Source of the DNA: Sinomonas notoginsengisoli
GTDB taxonomy: Bacteria; Actinomycetota; Actinomycetes; Actinomycetales; Micrococcaceae
Direction of reading: 5' to 3'
Assembly (NCBI RefSeq): GCF_021554725.1
Contig: NZ_JAIZDP010000002.1
Coordinates: 1-64,000, forward strand
DNA: 64,000 bases
The translations under genes were made by a program, and so were the position numbers. Positions 40,961 through 50,400 of this stretch are shown one piece after another; the first letter of the stretch is position 1, and every line of letters begins with the position of its first letter. The notes beneath the pieces were generated by a model. It was not told where the DNA came from and searched no databases. It worked only from the letters and a program-made list of their open reading frames with translations.

Positions 40961-42652
40961 ATGCCACGAGACCAGCGTCAGATGACCGAACCACAGCGCT
41001 CTCGGCGTGTGGTGTTCCGGAAGCGCAGACTGAGGGTCGACGACGTCAACGTTGTGGACCAGCCGATGCTCAAGAGGGCCATCGGGGGAACCATTGTGGG
41101 CAACACGATGGAGTGGTTCGATGTGGGCGTCTTCGGATACCTCATCACCACGATGGGACCGGTGTTCCTGCCCGAGGCCGACCGCACGGTGCAGACCCTC
41201 TTCCTGCTCGGCACATTCGCCGCGACCTTCATCGCACGGCCCGCCGGCGGCGTGTTCTTCGGCTGGCTCGGAGACAAGATCGGCCGGCAGCGTGTGCTCG
41301 CCATGACGCTCATCCTCATGGCCGCCTCCACGTTCGCCCTCGGCCTCCTGCCCGGCTACGCCCAGATCGGCATCTGGGCGGCGATCCTCCTCGTCGCGAT
41401 CAAGCTCCTCCAAGGCTTCTCGACCGGCGGCGAGTACGCCGGTGCCACCACGTTCGTGAGCGAGTACGCGGCCGACAAGCGCCGTGGGTTCCTCGCGAGC
41501 TTCCTCGACATGGGCTCCTACCTCGGATTCGCACTCGGCGCGGCCATCGTCTCAGCGCTCCAGCTCACGCTCGGCCAGGCGGCCATGGAGGCGTACGGCT
41601 GGCGCATCCCGTTCCTGATTGCCGGTCCGCTCGGCGCGATCGCCATCTGGTTCCGCCTCCGCATCGAGGAGAGCCCCACGTTCAAGGCCGCGCTGGAGGC
41701 GCAGGAGACCGCCGCGCACGAGCTCTCCAAGAACGACGAGGCCGCCGCGAAGGGCCCGCTCGGGATTGTGCGCGCGTACTGGCGCGAGATCATCGTGGCC
41801 ATGGTGCTCGTGGCCGCCGCGAACACGGTGGGTTACGCGCTCACCTCCTACATGCCCACGTATCTCACGGAGTCCAAGGGCTACGACGCCGTCCACGGCA
41901 CACTCCTGACCATCCCCGTCCTCGTGGTCATGAGCCTGTGCATCCCGCTCACGGGCAAGCTCTCGGACAGGATTGGGCGCCGCCCGGTGCTGTGGATCGG
42001 GGCCGTGAGCACGATCGTCCTGTCCATCCCTGCGTTCCTGCTCATCGGCGTGGGCTCGGTCGCGACGACGCTGGCGGGCCTCGCGCTCATCGCGTTCCCG
42101 GTGACGTTCTACGTTGCGAACCTCGCCTCGGCGCTGCCGGCCCAGTTCCCGACCGCGAGCCGCTACGGCGCCATGGGCATCGCCTACAACTTCGCGGTGG
42201 CGATCTTCGGGGGCACGACTCCGTTCATCATCGACGCACTCATCCAGTCCACGGGCAACGACATGATGCCCGCGTACTACCTCATGGCCACCTCCACAGT
42301 GGGCGCAGTGGCGATCTGGTTCCTGCACGAATCGGCGCAGCGCCCGCTCCCGGGCTCCCTGCCGAGCGTGGACTCGATGGCCGAGGCGCGCGAGGTCGTT
42401 GCGACACAGGAGGAGGACCCGCGGATCGACCTGACGCACATGCCGCTCGCCGAGGTACCGGTGGCTGTGGCTGACGACGGCGTGGCGATGCAACTGCCGC
42501 TCGACCACCCCGCAGCGCTCGAGGCTGCCGAGGCCGAGGGTGTGGACCTGGAGGCGACTGCCCTGGAAGCGCAGGTCTCCGGCGAGGCGCCCGTGGCCTC
42601 CGGCCCGATCTCGGGGCAGCTGCCGGTTGTGGCTGAAGCAGCCGCGCGCTGA
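40961..42652 (+). CDS. MHS-family MFS transporter, ProP-like
   Basis: This 563-residue MFS symporter is of the MHS branch, close in style to ProP (proline/betaine) and to actinobacterial osmolyte carriers. It opens GGTIVGNTMEWFDVGVFGYL, with LGDKIGRQRVLAM in the loop, GFSTGGEYAGATTFVSEYA and SDRIGRRPVLWIGA in mid-protein; 12 helices fit. A cytoplasmic Ala/Glu-rich tail of about 115 residues follows the last helix, which is longer than usual; ProP has a C-terminal coiled coil that senses osmolarity, but no heptads are evident here. The start is uncertain (ATG here or seven codons later); no clear ribosome site. It stands alone. Confidence 0.85.
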   Translation: MPRDQRQMTEPQRSRRVVFRKRRLRVDDVNVVDQPMLKRAIGGTIVGNTMEWFDVGVFGYLITTMGPVFLPEADRTVQTLFLLGTFAATFIARPAGGVFFGWLGDKIGRQRVLAMTLILMAASTFALGLLPGYAQIGIWAAILLVAIKLLQGFSTGGEYAGATTFVSEYAADKRRGFLASFLDMGSYLGFALGAAIVSALQLTLGQAAMEAYGWRIPFLIAGPLGAIAIWFRLRIEESPTFKAALEAQETAAHELSKNDEAAAKGPLGIVRAYWREIIVAMVLVAAANTVGYALTSYMPTYLTESKGYDAVHGTLLTIPVLVVMSLCIPLTGKLSDRIGRRPVLWIGAVSTIVLSIPAFLLIGVGSVATTLAGLALIAFPVTFYVANLASALPAQFPTASRYGAMGIAYNFAVAIFGGTTPFIIDALIQSTGNDMMPAYYLMATSTVGAVAIWFLHESAQRPLPGSLPSVDSMAEAREVVATQEEDPRIDLTHMPLAEVPVAVADDGVAMQLPLDHPAALEAAEAEGVDLEATALEAQVSGEAPVASGPISGQLPVVAEAAAR

Positions 42653-42674
42653 GCCCCGCAGACCATCGCGCGGA

Positions 42675-43334
42675 TCAGTCCCGCACCTCAATCCCGAGCC
42701 GCTCGGCCATGAGCTCCGCGAGCTCCACGGCCTGAAGGCTGCCCAGGATCGCGCCACGGAGCCCGTCGACACCGGAGATCCGGTGGAGGCGGGCTTCGCG
42801 CAGGTCTACATGGGTGAGGGTGGCTCCGGTGACGTCAAGGGCGTCGATCTGGGTGCCCTCAAAGGCCAGGCGCGTCGCCCTGGCCCCGGCGAGGTCGAGC
42901 TCCTCGATGACACAGTCCACGAACTTCACGTCCGTGGCCTTCGCCCCGCGGAGGTTGACGTACCCGAGCTTGCAGCCTGCCAGGAGCACGCCGGAGAGCT
43001 CGGAATCGTACAGCTCTGCGGAGCCGATGCGGGAGGCCTCGATCTCGACCCCGCGCCATCGGCTCCGCGGGGCAGGCAGGCTTGGCGCGGTGAGCCGCTC
43101 CACGCGGCAGTCCAGGAACGATGCCGCGCGGAGGTCGGCGTCGTGCGCGGCCACGTCGAGGAAGGCGCACTCGGCGAAGGTCGAGGAGGCGAGCTCGCGC
43201 CCGGTGAGGTCAACGCCATCGAACGCGAGGCCCTCGGTACGGCGTCCGGGCCCGATGTCGCCGGCGAAGCCCGCCTCCATCCCCGTCAGGACAAGGGGAT
43301 CGAGGCGGGGCGCGGTCGGGTCTCGGCGAGGCAT
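42675..43334 (-). CDS. Pentapeptide-repeat protein
   Basis: This 219-residue protein has a run of A(D/N)LxX-type repeats: the central part (about 50-190) steps every five residues with hydrophobic centres, for example LRAASFLDCRVE, VLLAGCKLGYVNLRGAKATD, LAFEGTQIDALDVTGATLTH and VDLREARLHRIS. These form a right-handed beta helix. Pentapeptide proteins such as MfpA/Qnr can shield DNA gyrase; length and repeat order here give no firm sign of that. It converges with the MHS transporter and lies 22 bases from the ABC permease gene, on the same strand. Confidence 0.85.
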   Translation of the reverse strand: MPRRDPTAPRLDPLVLTGMEAGFAGDIGPGRRTEGLAFDGVDLTGRELASSTFAECAFLDVAAHDADLRAASFLDCRVERLTAPSLPAPRSRWRGVEIEASRIGSAELYDSELSGVLLAGCKLGYVNLRGAKATDVKFVDCVIEELDLAGARATRLAFEGTQIDALDVTGATLTHVDLREARLHRISGVDGLRGAILGSLQAVELAELMAERLGIEVRD

Positions 43335-43356
43335 GCTACCGAGGGTATCGGCTGGG

Positions 43357-44118
43357 CTAGGCAATCTTGCGGCGGTAGGCGGCCATCGCGAAGACGTACG
43401 CGACCATGAGGATCCCGGCGCACCAGGCCAGGGCAACCCAGATGCCGGAGCCGACCGGCTGGCCGGTGAACAGGTCCCGGATGGCGTTGACAATCGACGT
43501 GACCGGCTGGTTCTCGGCGAACCACCTCACCGGGCGAGGCATCGTGTCTGTGGGCACGAACGCCGAGCTGACGAACGGCAGGAAGATGAGCGGGTACGAG
43601 AACGCGCTCGCGCCATCCACAGACTTGGCTGTCAGGCCGGGAATGACGGCAAGCCACGTCAGCGCGAGCGTGACCAGGGTCAGGATCCCGGCCACGCCGA
43701 GCCACGCGAACACACTGGCCCCCGTGCGGAACCCCATGACAACGGCCACGAGCACCACCACGACGAGCGAGACCAGGTTCGCGACGACTGAGGTGAGCAC
43801 GTGCGCCCACAGGACCGAGGAGCGGGCGATCGGCATCGATTGGAAACGCTCGAAGATGCCGGTCTTGAGGTCCAGGAACAGCCGGTACGCCGTGTAGGAG
43901 ATGCCCGAGGCGATGGTGATGAGCAGGATGCCGGGCAGCAGGTACTGCACGTACGAGTCCGACCCGGACTTGATCGCGCCGCCAAGCACGTAGACGAACA
44001 GCAGCATGAGCGCGATCGGCGTGAGGACTGTGGTGATGATCGTGTCGAGGCTGCGCGCGATGTGGCGCAGGGACCGGCCCGTTAGGACGGCGGTGTCGCC
44101 GAAGAAGTGCGTGGTCAT
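43357..44118 (-). CDS. ABC-2 type transporter permease
   Basis: This 253-residue permease of a two-part exporter has six hydrophobic segments and the ABC-2 pattern of DrrB-like proteins: TALMRT-like opening (TGRSLRHIARSLDTIITTV), ISYTAYRLFLDLKTGIFERF before the coupling region, and RSSVLWAHVLTSVVANLVSL. Such pairs move drugs, lipids or polysaccharides out. The ATG overlaps the stop of the ATPase gene by four bases. It is last in a four-gene run from the RHH regulator, with a 60-base gap after the ATPase's start side to DUF4097. Confidence 0.85.
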   Translation of the reverse strand: MTTHFFGDTAVLTGRSLRHIARSLDTIITTVLTPIALMLLFVYVLGGAIKSGSDSYVQYLLPGILLITIASGISYTAYRLFLDLKTGIFERFQSMPIARSSVLWAHVLTSVVANLVSLVVVVLVAVVMGFRTGASVFAWLGVAGILTLVTLALTWLAVIPGLTAKSVDGASAFSYPLIFLPFVSSAFVPTDTMPRPVRWFAENQPVTSIVNAIRDLFTGQPVGSGIWVALAWCAGILMVAYVFAMAAYRRKIA

Positions 44119-44915
44119 GGGAGTTCCTTGGGTGAGCTGTGGTGCCCCGCCGGGTCGGCGGTGAGCGCGAGGAACACGTCCTCGAGGGTCGGCTGCTTCT
44201 CGATGTACTCGACCTTGGCGGGCGGGAGGAGCCGCTTGAGCTCATCGAGGGTGCCGTTGACGATGATGCGGCCTTCGTGCAGGATCGCGATCCTGTCCGC
44301 GAGCTGCTCGGCCTCATCGAGGTACTGCGTGGTGAGCAGCACGGTGGTACCCCGGCCGGCGAGTTCCCTGACGGCCGCCCAGACCTCGAGGCGCGCCTCC
44401 GGGTCAAGCCCGGATGTGGGCTCGTCGAGGAAGATGACCGGGGGATGGCCGATCAGGCTCATCGCGATGTCGAGACGACGACGCATACCGCCCGAGTACG
44501 TCGCGACCTTGCGGGAGCCGGCGTCCGTGAGGGAGAAGCGCGCGAGGAGGCCGTCCGCGATACCGCCCGGGTCCGCGAGGTGCCGGAGTCGGGCCACGAG
44601 CACGAGGTTCTCGCGGCCGGTGAGAACCTCGTCGACGGCCGCGAACTGCCCCGTGAGGCTGATGGACTCGCGCACCCGAGCCGCCTGTGCGGGGACCTGG
44701 AAGCCATTGACCGAGACGGTCCCGCCATCGGCCGCCAGGAGGGTGGACAGGATGTTCACGACCGTGGTCTTTCCGGCCCCGTTGGAACCGAGCAGGGCGA
44801 AGATGCTGCCCCGCGCCACGTCGAAGTCGACGCCGCGCAGCACCTCGAGCTTCTTGTACGACTTGGCCAGGCCCCGGACGCTGATGGCCGGTGCGGCAAT
44901 GGTTGGTGTTGGCAT
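44115..44915 (-). CDS. ABC transporter ATP-binding protein, DrrA-like
   Basis: This is a 266-residue nucleotide-binding subunit. Walker A is GSNGAGKTT (residues 43-51), Q-loop SLTGQFAAVDEVLTGRENL, signature YSGGMRRRLDIAM, Walker B VIFLDEPTSGLDP and H-loop LLTTQYLDEA. The long Q-loop insert and the C-terminal segment match daunorubicin-type exporters (DrrA). It pairs with the permease downstream by an ATGA overlap. The substrate is unknown; linkage to a DUF4097 protein and an RHH regulator suggests a cell-envelope or stress-related export function. Confidence 0.9.
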   Translation of the reverse strand: MPTPTIAAPAISVRGLAKSYKKLEVLRGVDFDVARGSIFALLGSNGAGKTTVVNILSTLLAADGGTVSVNGFQVPAQAARVRESISLTGQFAAVDEVLTGRENLVLVARLRHLADPGGIADGLLARFSLTDAGSRKVATYSGGMRRRLDIAMSLIGHPPVIFLDEPTSGLDPEARLEVWAAVRELAGRGTTVLLTTQYLDEAEQLADRIAILHEGRIIVNGTLDELKRLLPPAKVEYIEKQPTLEDVFLALTADPAGHHSSPKELP

Positions 44916-44975
44916 GACGATACTCCTCTCTGAAGTACGTCGATGGCACAGGAAGTGACGGACGACGGCGCGCGG

Positions 44976-45767
44976 TCAGGCGCGCCGGATGGTCACCGAC
45001 CCGTAGCTGGAGCGGGCGGTGACCTCGAGCCGCTGGATGGCCTCGGGGGGCGTGTCCGAGCGGGTGAGTTCGTTGCGGATGCGGCCATAGCTCGTGGAGA
45101 CATCGAGCCGGGCGGCCGTTCCCTCAGCGATGCCGACGATAAGGTCGGAGTAGGTGGAGGTCAGGTTCAGGCTGCCCGAGACGGCCTCGCGGACCCTGAC
45201 GCTCCCGTAGGGGCACGTGACTTGGGCGGCACCGGCAACGCGGCCGAGGGACACCTCGCCCGTCCCGCACTTGATCTGCACGGTGCCGGCCAGGTCCTCG
45301 ACCCTGACGGCTCCGGTCGACGCCGCGAGGGTGCCGTCCACGCGCACGCGGCCCGCCTCGACGTCCCCCGCGGAGCTCTTGAGGTCCAGCGAGGCGCCAT
45401 CCTCGATGCGGACGGTTCCGGCGCGGGTCTTGGCGACGACGCGTCCGAGCTGCCCGGAGGTGATGATGTCGCCGTAGGCCAGCACGGCCTCGAGGTCCGA
45501 GCCAGCGGGCAGGTCCACCGTGACCACGACGGATCCGAGCCGGCCGAGGACGCCAAGGACGCGCTGCTTCGGGGCGCTGATCCGGAGCCGGCCGTCCGCG
45601 AAGCTGACGGCCGTCCCCGCCGCTGCCTCCTCGTCCGCCTTCCGGCCGGCGCGGGCGGGTGCGACGTCCACCGCGGTGGTGGGCCTCACCGAGCCCCGGA
45701 CGATCACGTCTCCGTAGGCGACTTCCAGGACGGCGCGGACGGGCTCTGGCGTTGTGAACTCGTCCAT
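44976..45767 (-). CDS. DUF4097 beta-strand repeat protein
   Basis: This 263-residue protein is made of short beta repeats of the DUF4097/DUF2154 type: VLEVAYGDVIVRGS, LEAVLAYGDIITSGQLGRVV, KTRAGTVRIEDG, LKSSAGDVEAGRVRVDG, ASTGAVRVEDLAGTVQI, YGSVRVREAVSGS. Each 20-residue turn repeats the pattern of a beta helix, with no transmembrane segment, so it is likely cytoplasmic. Members often sit with ABC exporters or anti-sigma-like genes and may sense or bind at the envelope. The ATG overlaps the preceding stop (TGATG). It precedes the ABC pair. Confidence 0.82.
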   Translation of the reverse strand: MDEFTTPEPVRAVLEVAYGDVIVRGSVRPTTAVDVAPARAGRKADEEAAAGTAVSFADGRLRISAPKQRVLGVLGRLGSVVVTVDLPAGSDLEAVLAYGDIITSGQLGRVVAKTRAGTVRIEDGASLDLKSSAGDVEAGRVRVDGTLAASTGAVRVEDLAGTVQIKCGTGEVSLGRVAGAAQVTCPYGSVRVREAVSGSLNLTSTYSDLIVGIAEGTAARLDVSTSYGRIRNELTRSDTPPEAIQRLEVTARSSYGSVTIRRA

Positions 45768-46300
45768 CAGTACACCCACCCTTCGAGGCGGGCACCACTG
45801 CGGCCCTCGGGCACGCCGGGGTCGATCTGGAGAGGCTGCGGGGGCGCCGGGCGGAGCGCGGCGGAGAGCGTGCGTACCAAGAACGTGTTGACCGACAGGC
45901 CCTCGCGCTCCGCGGCAGCCTCGATCTGCGCCTTGAGGGACTCCGGCGGACGGAAGCTGATGCGGGCGGTGCCGGTCTCGGCGGGTGGCTCCCGCTCGGC
46001 GTCGTCCTTCGTGATACTCAATGGCGCCTCTTTGGCGTCATCCTCGGCAATCGGAGCCGGCGCGGGTGTCACCACGAAGTCAACGTCCCTCCCGCGCAGC
46101 CGCATTTCCGCGGAACCGGGCGCGAGCTCAAGGGTCAGCTCTTGCATGGCCTCGGACAGCGCGTCCTGGAGGACCAGTCTCGCCGAGGCCTGCAGGGGAG
46201 CCGCGAGCCGGTCCGCGAGCTCAACCATGTCCTTCCCCCCGAGTGCGGCGGTGTCGGCGAGCTGCCGAGAGAGTGCCATCAGGTGCACATCGAGGTTCAT
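45767..46300 (-). CDS. Ribbon-helix-helix regulator-like protein
   Basis: This 177-residue protein has a C-terminal ribbon-helix-helix motif RISFRPPESLKAQIEAAAER followed by EGLSVNTFLVRTLSAAL, as in HicB/CopG-type DNA binders. The N-terminal 120 residues are an acidic and hydrophobic mix (NLDVHLMALSRQL) with no known domain. A near-perfect palindrome lies 9 bases upstream of the start, which suits autoregulation. It is the first gene of the DUF4097-ABC exporter run and overlaps DUF4097 by one base. No partner toxin is visible, so it is probably the operon's regulator, not an antitoxin. Confidence 0.7.
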   Translation of the reverse strand: MNLDVHLMALSRQLADTAALGGKDMVELADRLAAPLQASARLVLQDALSEAMQELTLELAPGSAEMRLRGRDVDFVVTPAPAPIAEDDAKEAPLSITKDDAEREPPAETGTARISFRPPESLKAQIEAAAEREGLSVNTFLVRTLSAALRPAPPQPLQIDPGVPEGRSGARLEGWVY

Positions 46301-46308
46301 GACTTCAT

Positions 46309-46331
46309 GATGACGCCATAATGGCATCATC
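46309..46331. promoter_or_regulatory. Candidate operator of the RHH-DUF4097-ABC operon
   Basis: GATGACGCCAT, one base, ATGGCATCATC: 10 of 11 positions are complementary. It sits in the short gap between the divergent RHH and D-2-hydroxyacid dehydrogenase genes and would overlap both promoters. RHH proteins bind such short inverted repeats as dimers of dimers. Confidence 0.55.
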
Positions 46332-46365
46332 GTCAAGATCCCCGCGATAGATCTAGGCTGGGCCT

Positions 46366-47373
46366 ATGACTTCCGCCGCAGGGACCCAAGGACTGAGGAT
46401 CGCGGTCCTCGACGACTACCAGGGCGTGGCCCACGAGTTCGCCGACTGGTCTCGTCTCGAGGCGGCGGGCGCCGAGGTGAAGGCCTTCCGCAATCATCTC
46501 GGGCAGGACGACGACGCCGTGGTTGACGCGCTGGCCCCGTTCGACGTGGTCGTTGCCATGCGCGAGCGCACACCGCTGACCGCGGCACGGATCGAGCGGC
46601 TGCCGAACCTGAAGCTCATCGTCTCGACGGGCCGCCGCAATGCCTCGATCAACCTCAAGACCACCGCAGCCCGCGGGATCCCCGTCTGCGGGACCGGCTA
46701 CCTCCCCTCCCCCGCGGCCGAGCACACGTGGGCCCTCATCCACGCCGCCACCAGGCACCTCGACGCAGAGCTGGGCGGCGGCGGCTCCGGCTGGACGCAC
46801 GACGGCGGGTGGCAGACTACCGTGGGACGCGGCCTCGAGGGACGCCGGCTGGGCCTCCTCGGACTCGGCAACCTGGGCAGCCGCGCAGCCCGGGTGGGCC
46901 TCGCGTTCGGGATGGACGTCGTCGCGTGGAGCCAGAATCTCACTGACGAGCACGCGGCCGAGGTGGGGGTGCAGCGCGTCGAGAAGGAGGAGCTGTTCGC
47001 GACGGCGGACATCCTCTCGATCCATCTCGTCCTCTCCAAGCGCAGCCGTGGCCTCGTGGGCGCCCCCGAGCTGGCACTGATGAAGCCGGACGCGATCCTC
47101 GTCAACACCTCTCGGGGACCGATCATCGATGAGGCGACCCTCGTGGAGGCGCTCAACGCCGGTCAGATCGGCTGCGCGGCGCTCGACGTGTATGACGTCG
47201 AGCCGCTCGCTGCCGACCACCCGCTCCGCACCGCGCCTAGGACGGTCCTGACGCCGCACATCGGCTACGTCACCTACGAGCAGTACGAGGTGTTCTACCG
47301 GGACGCGGTCGAGGACATCGAAGCATGGGCCGCCGGGAACCCGGTGCGGATCATGGAGCTCCCGCCCAAGTAG
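46366..47373 (+). CDS. D-2-hydroxyacid dehydrogenase family protein
   Basis: This 335-residue NAD-dependent dehydrogenase of the D-2-hydroxyacid family has two Rossmann-type domains. The nucleotide loop is GLLGLGNLGSRAARVG, the catalytic Arg lies in NTSRGPIIDE, Glu in DVYDVEPL and His in LTPHIGYVTYEQYE. The N-terminal part IAVLDDYQGVAHEF is typical of an uncharacterised bacterial branch near phosphoglycerate and hydroxypyruvate dehydrogenases. It is expressed divergently from the RHH operon, sharing the 65-base gap with the palindromic operator. The substrate is unknown. Confidence 0.85.
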   Translation: MTSAAGTQGLRIAVLDDYQGVAHEFADWSRLEAAGAEVKAFRNHLGQDDDAVVDALAPFDVVVAMRERTPLTAARIERLPNLKLIVSTGRRNASINLKTTAARGIPVCGTGYLPSPAAEHTWALIHAATRHLDAELGGGGSGWTHDGGWQTTVGRGLEGRRLGLLGLGNLGSRAARVGLAFGMDVVAWSQNLTDEHAAEVGVQRVEKEELFATADILSIHLVLSKRSRGLVGAPELALMKPDAILVNTSRGPIIDEATLVEALNAGQIGCAALDVYDVEPLAADHPLRTAPRTVLTPHIGYVTYEQYEVFYRDAVEDIEAWAAGNPVRIMELPPK

Positions 47374-47402
47374 AGGGAAAACGGCAGGGCCGCGGCCCGA
47401 CG

Positions 47403-50400
47403 TCAGGTGACGGCGAAGGTGATCTGGCTGAGGGTGCGCGGGCGGTCGATCTGCTTCGGGATCTGCAGGTACGCCGTGCACGAGCCGCCTGCCGGTGGAT
47501 AGACCGTCGGCGTCCGCCCGGTACCGTTCGCGCCGATCACCACGGTGAGGGTGGTGCCGTAGACGACCACCCCGTTGAGCGTGCAGACCAGCAGGATCTG
47601 GTAGAAGTCCCTGGTGTTCGCGCCGACGACCTGGAAATAGACGCCGCCCGTCGAGGTGACGGTGCTCCCTCCCGTTGCCGGGACCGCGGTGATGCTCGCG
47701 CCGCTCGTCGTCGAGGCTGCAGGGCTCACCGCACCCGTGGACGACGCCGTCGACGCACCGGAGGTCGTGCCGGTGTTCGTCCCGGTGTTCGTGCCGGTGT
47801 TCGTCCCGGTGTTCGTGCTGGTGGTGGTGCCGGCGTTCGGGCCGGTGTTCGTGCCGGTGGTATTGCTGGTGGTGGTGTTGGCCGGCGGGTTCAGTGCCGG
47901 TGCGTAGCTCGCCGCGCTCGCGGAGGCAACGGGAGTTGCCGTCGTCGTGGCGGCCCCGGCAGGCGGCGTCACCGGGCTCACGAGGGTCACGGCCGCGAAG
48001 CCGCGAGCGAGGCTGTAGCCGGGGACCGCCGCGAGTTGAATCCAGAAGAATTCGATCGGCTCGTACACGGCACTGCCGTAGACGGTGACCCTGATGGTCG
48101 CCGACGTCGCACCCGCGGGGATCGTGACCGTCCCCGAGGCCGCCTGGTAGTCCCCGGCGGCCACCGTGGCCACCGGCCCGTCACGTGTGGACCACGTGAG
48201 GGTGAGCGGGCTGGTCGGCGCGGCCGAGAGCGTGATGGTGAGGGTCGCCGTCGTGCTTCCGCTCGTCGGGGAAGTGATCGTCACATCCGCGATCGAGATC
48301 GTGGGAGGCGGAGGTGGCGCACCGGCGAAGACCTCGTCATCGGTCATGAACCGGAACGAGTCGAACGACGCCGCGCCGGCCGCCGCGAGCGCGCCGACCC
48401 GGCCGTCGGTCACCGCCGCGTTGAAGACGTAGCTGCCGAGGACGCTGCCGTTGAGGGTCACGGTGACGACTGTGCCCTTGAGGACCAGATCGAGCGTGTA
48501 GTCCTTGCCTGCCGCGAGGGCGACGGAGTAGGACTGCTGGATCTGCCAGCCGCGCCGGGGATCAGCATGGCCCACGATCACGCGCTGGCCCGCCACGTCG
48601 AGGGCGGCGAACTTGAAGTCATTGGGTGCGTACTCGTCGAACACGATGCCGCCGGTGCCGTTCGTATTCAGGACTGCGACAACCTCGACGTAGGACGTCG
48701 GGTCAATGAGCTGGCCCTGCGGCGTGTAGGACGTGAGGGACACCGCGGGGGCCGACCCTGCGGTCGCCGCCGACCCATACCGCCCGTAGGCCACGTTCCA
48801 GATGCCCGTCTGGTCGGAGCTGAACCAGTCGGCGGCTCCGTTGTCGAAGTAGCTCGTGCGGTCGAGGGTCACCTGCGGCGGGAGGACTTGGAGGGCGATG
48901 TTGTCGATGACTCCCTGCGAGTCGTTCGAGCCGAACCCGATGAAGCCCTTGTTGAGGGCCACCTGGGTGCCGTCGGAGAGAACCCGGGGCGCGAACGAGT
49001 AGGAGAACGCCTTGGTCCCGTTGATCGTGACGGTCACGAAGGTGCCGTTGACGGCCACGAGGAGGTCGTAGAACGTCCCCGGTGAGAGCGAACCCGTAAC
49101 GGCACCCTGAGCGTCGTACCACCAGCCGGTCGCGTCGCGGTGGCCGATCACCATCTTGTTGATGGAATCGTCGATCCCGGCGAACTTGAAGTCCGTGGGG
49201 CTCCAGTAGTCGAAGATGACGAACGAATTCGCCTTCCAGCCTGCGGTCGGCTTCAGGACGGAGATCGAGGCTCGGATCTCGTAGTAGACCGGGAGATAGG
49301 CGTCTGCGTACCACACGGCGGCGGCATCGTTGCCGAGGCTCGTGGCGGCGACCTGGAGCTGCCCATTGGCCACCTGGAACGAGCCTGAGTCCACGGCGAA
49401 GCCCTGCGTCGTGCCGCCGTTGAAGTCCGCCGAGCGCAGCACGTCCCGCTTTCCGCCGGGGATGTTGCCGGCCTGCGGGTCGGTGGGCCCGCCGGTCTGC
49501 TGCTGCCAGAGGCCATGGTCGGACTGGCGCACGAGCCCGAGCTCGCCGTCGGGCTCGCCGTTGCGAGCCGGGTCGTCGCCGGTGTCCGTGGCGCGCGTCG
49601 GGTCGGCGCCCTGCGAACGCGAGAGGGCGTACAGGAACTCGGGCAGCTGCGGCTCGTTCTGGCGCGAGACGGTGGCGATGCCGAACGGGGCGAACGGGAC
49701 GATGTAGCTGTTGAACTCGCCGACCCAGTCGATGAGGCGGTCGCCGCCGGTATTGCCGATGAGGATGTCGAGGCCGCCGCCGCCGAACGCGCGGTCCTCG
49801 AAGCTCGAGTTCGGGCCATCCGGGACGTCGTTGAGGCCGTAGCTCGTGCCCTTAGTGAGGTCGTCGTCGGCCTGGAGGAGGTCGTTGCCGAACCCGCCGT
49901 ACAGCGTGTCGTTGCCGGTGCCGCCCACGAGCCAGTCGTTGCCGAGGTCGCCGAACAGGACGTCGTTGCCGTCCGAGGGCATCGCCTTGTTGGTTGCCGT
50001 GCAGTTGCCCTGGTTGTCGACGGCGATGCACGCCGTGACGGGGTCGCCGAGGGTCGCGTCGTTGTTGAGGAAGAACTGCATGTCCTTCGGCGGCGGGCCG
50101 CCCTTCCACACGGATCCGTCCGGGTTGAACAGGATGATCCGGCGCGGATCGTACTCGTCGTAGAGGAGGAATTCGCCCAGCCGGCTGGCGACGTGGTGGT
50201 TGGAGTGCCACGCGTTCGTGTCCGCGCCGAAGTGGAGGATGTCGCCCGGGTTCCACGGGTGGTTGAAGTCGGTCCGGGTCACGCCCACGGGGTTGCCGTT
50301 GACGTCGAAGGCCTGGACGTAGCTCGTGGCGAGGGCCTCGGAGCCGCTCATCGCGTCGTCGCCGGCCCCGCCATGCAGCTGGTCGTTGCCGAGGCCGCCG

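Noticed and set aside
40747-40962. A 71-codon minus-strand frame in the gap before the second MHS transporter
   Set aside because: No ribosome site, no recognisable sequence, and it overlaps the transporter's expected promoter. Left as non-coding.
41552-42772. A 406-codon minus-strand frame opposite the second MHS transporter
   Set aside because: Antisense shadow: His/Arg/Glu-rich and without motifs, while the plus strand encodes a clear MFS protein.
47387-47398. GGGCCGCGGCCC palindrome between the dehydrogenase and the giant gene
   Set aside because: Too short and without a loop for a convincing terminator; a chance GC-rich palindrome is likely.
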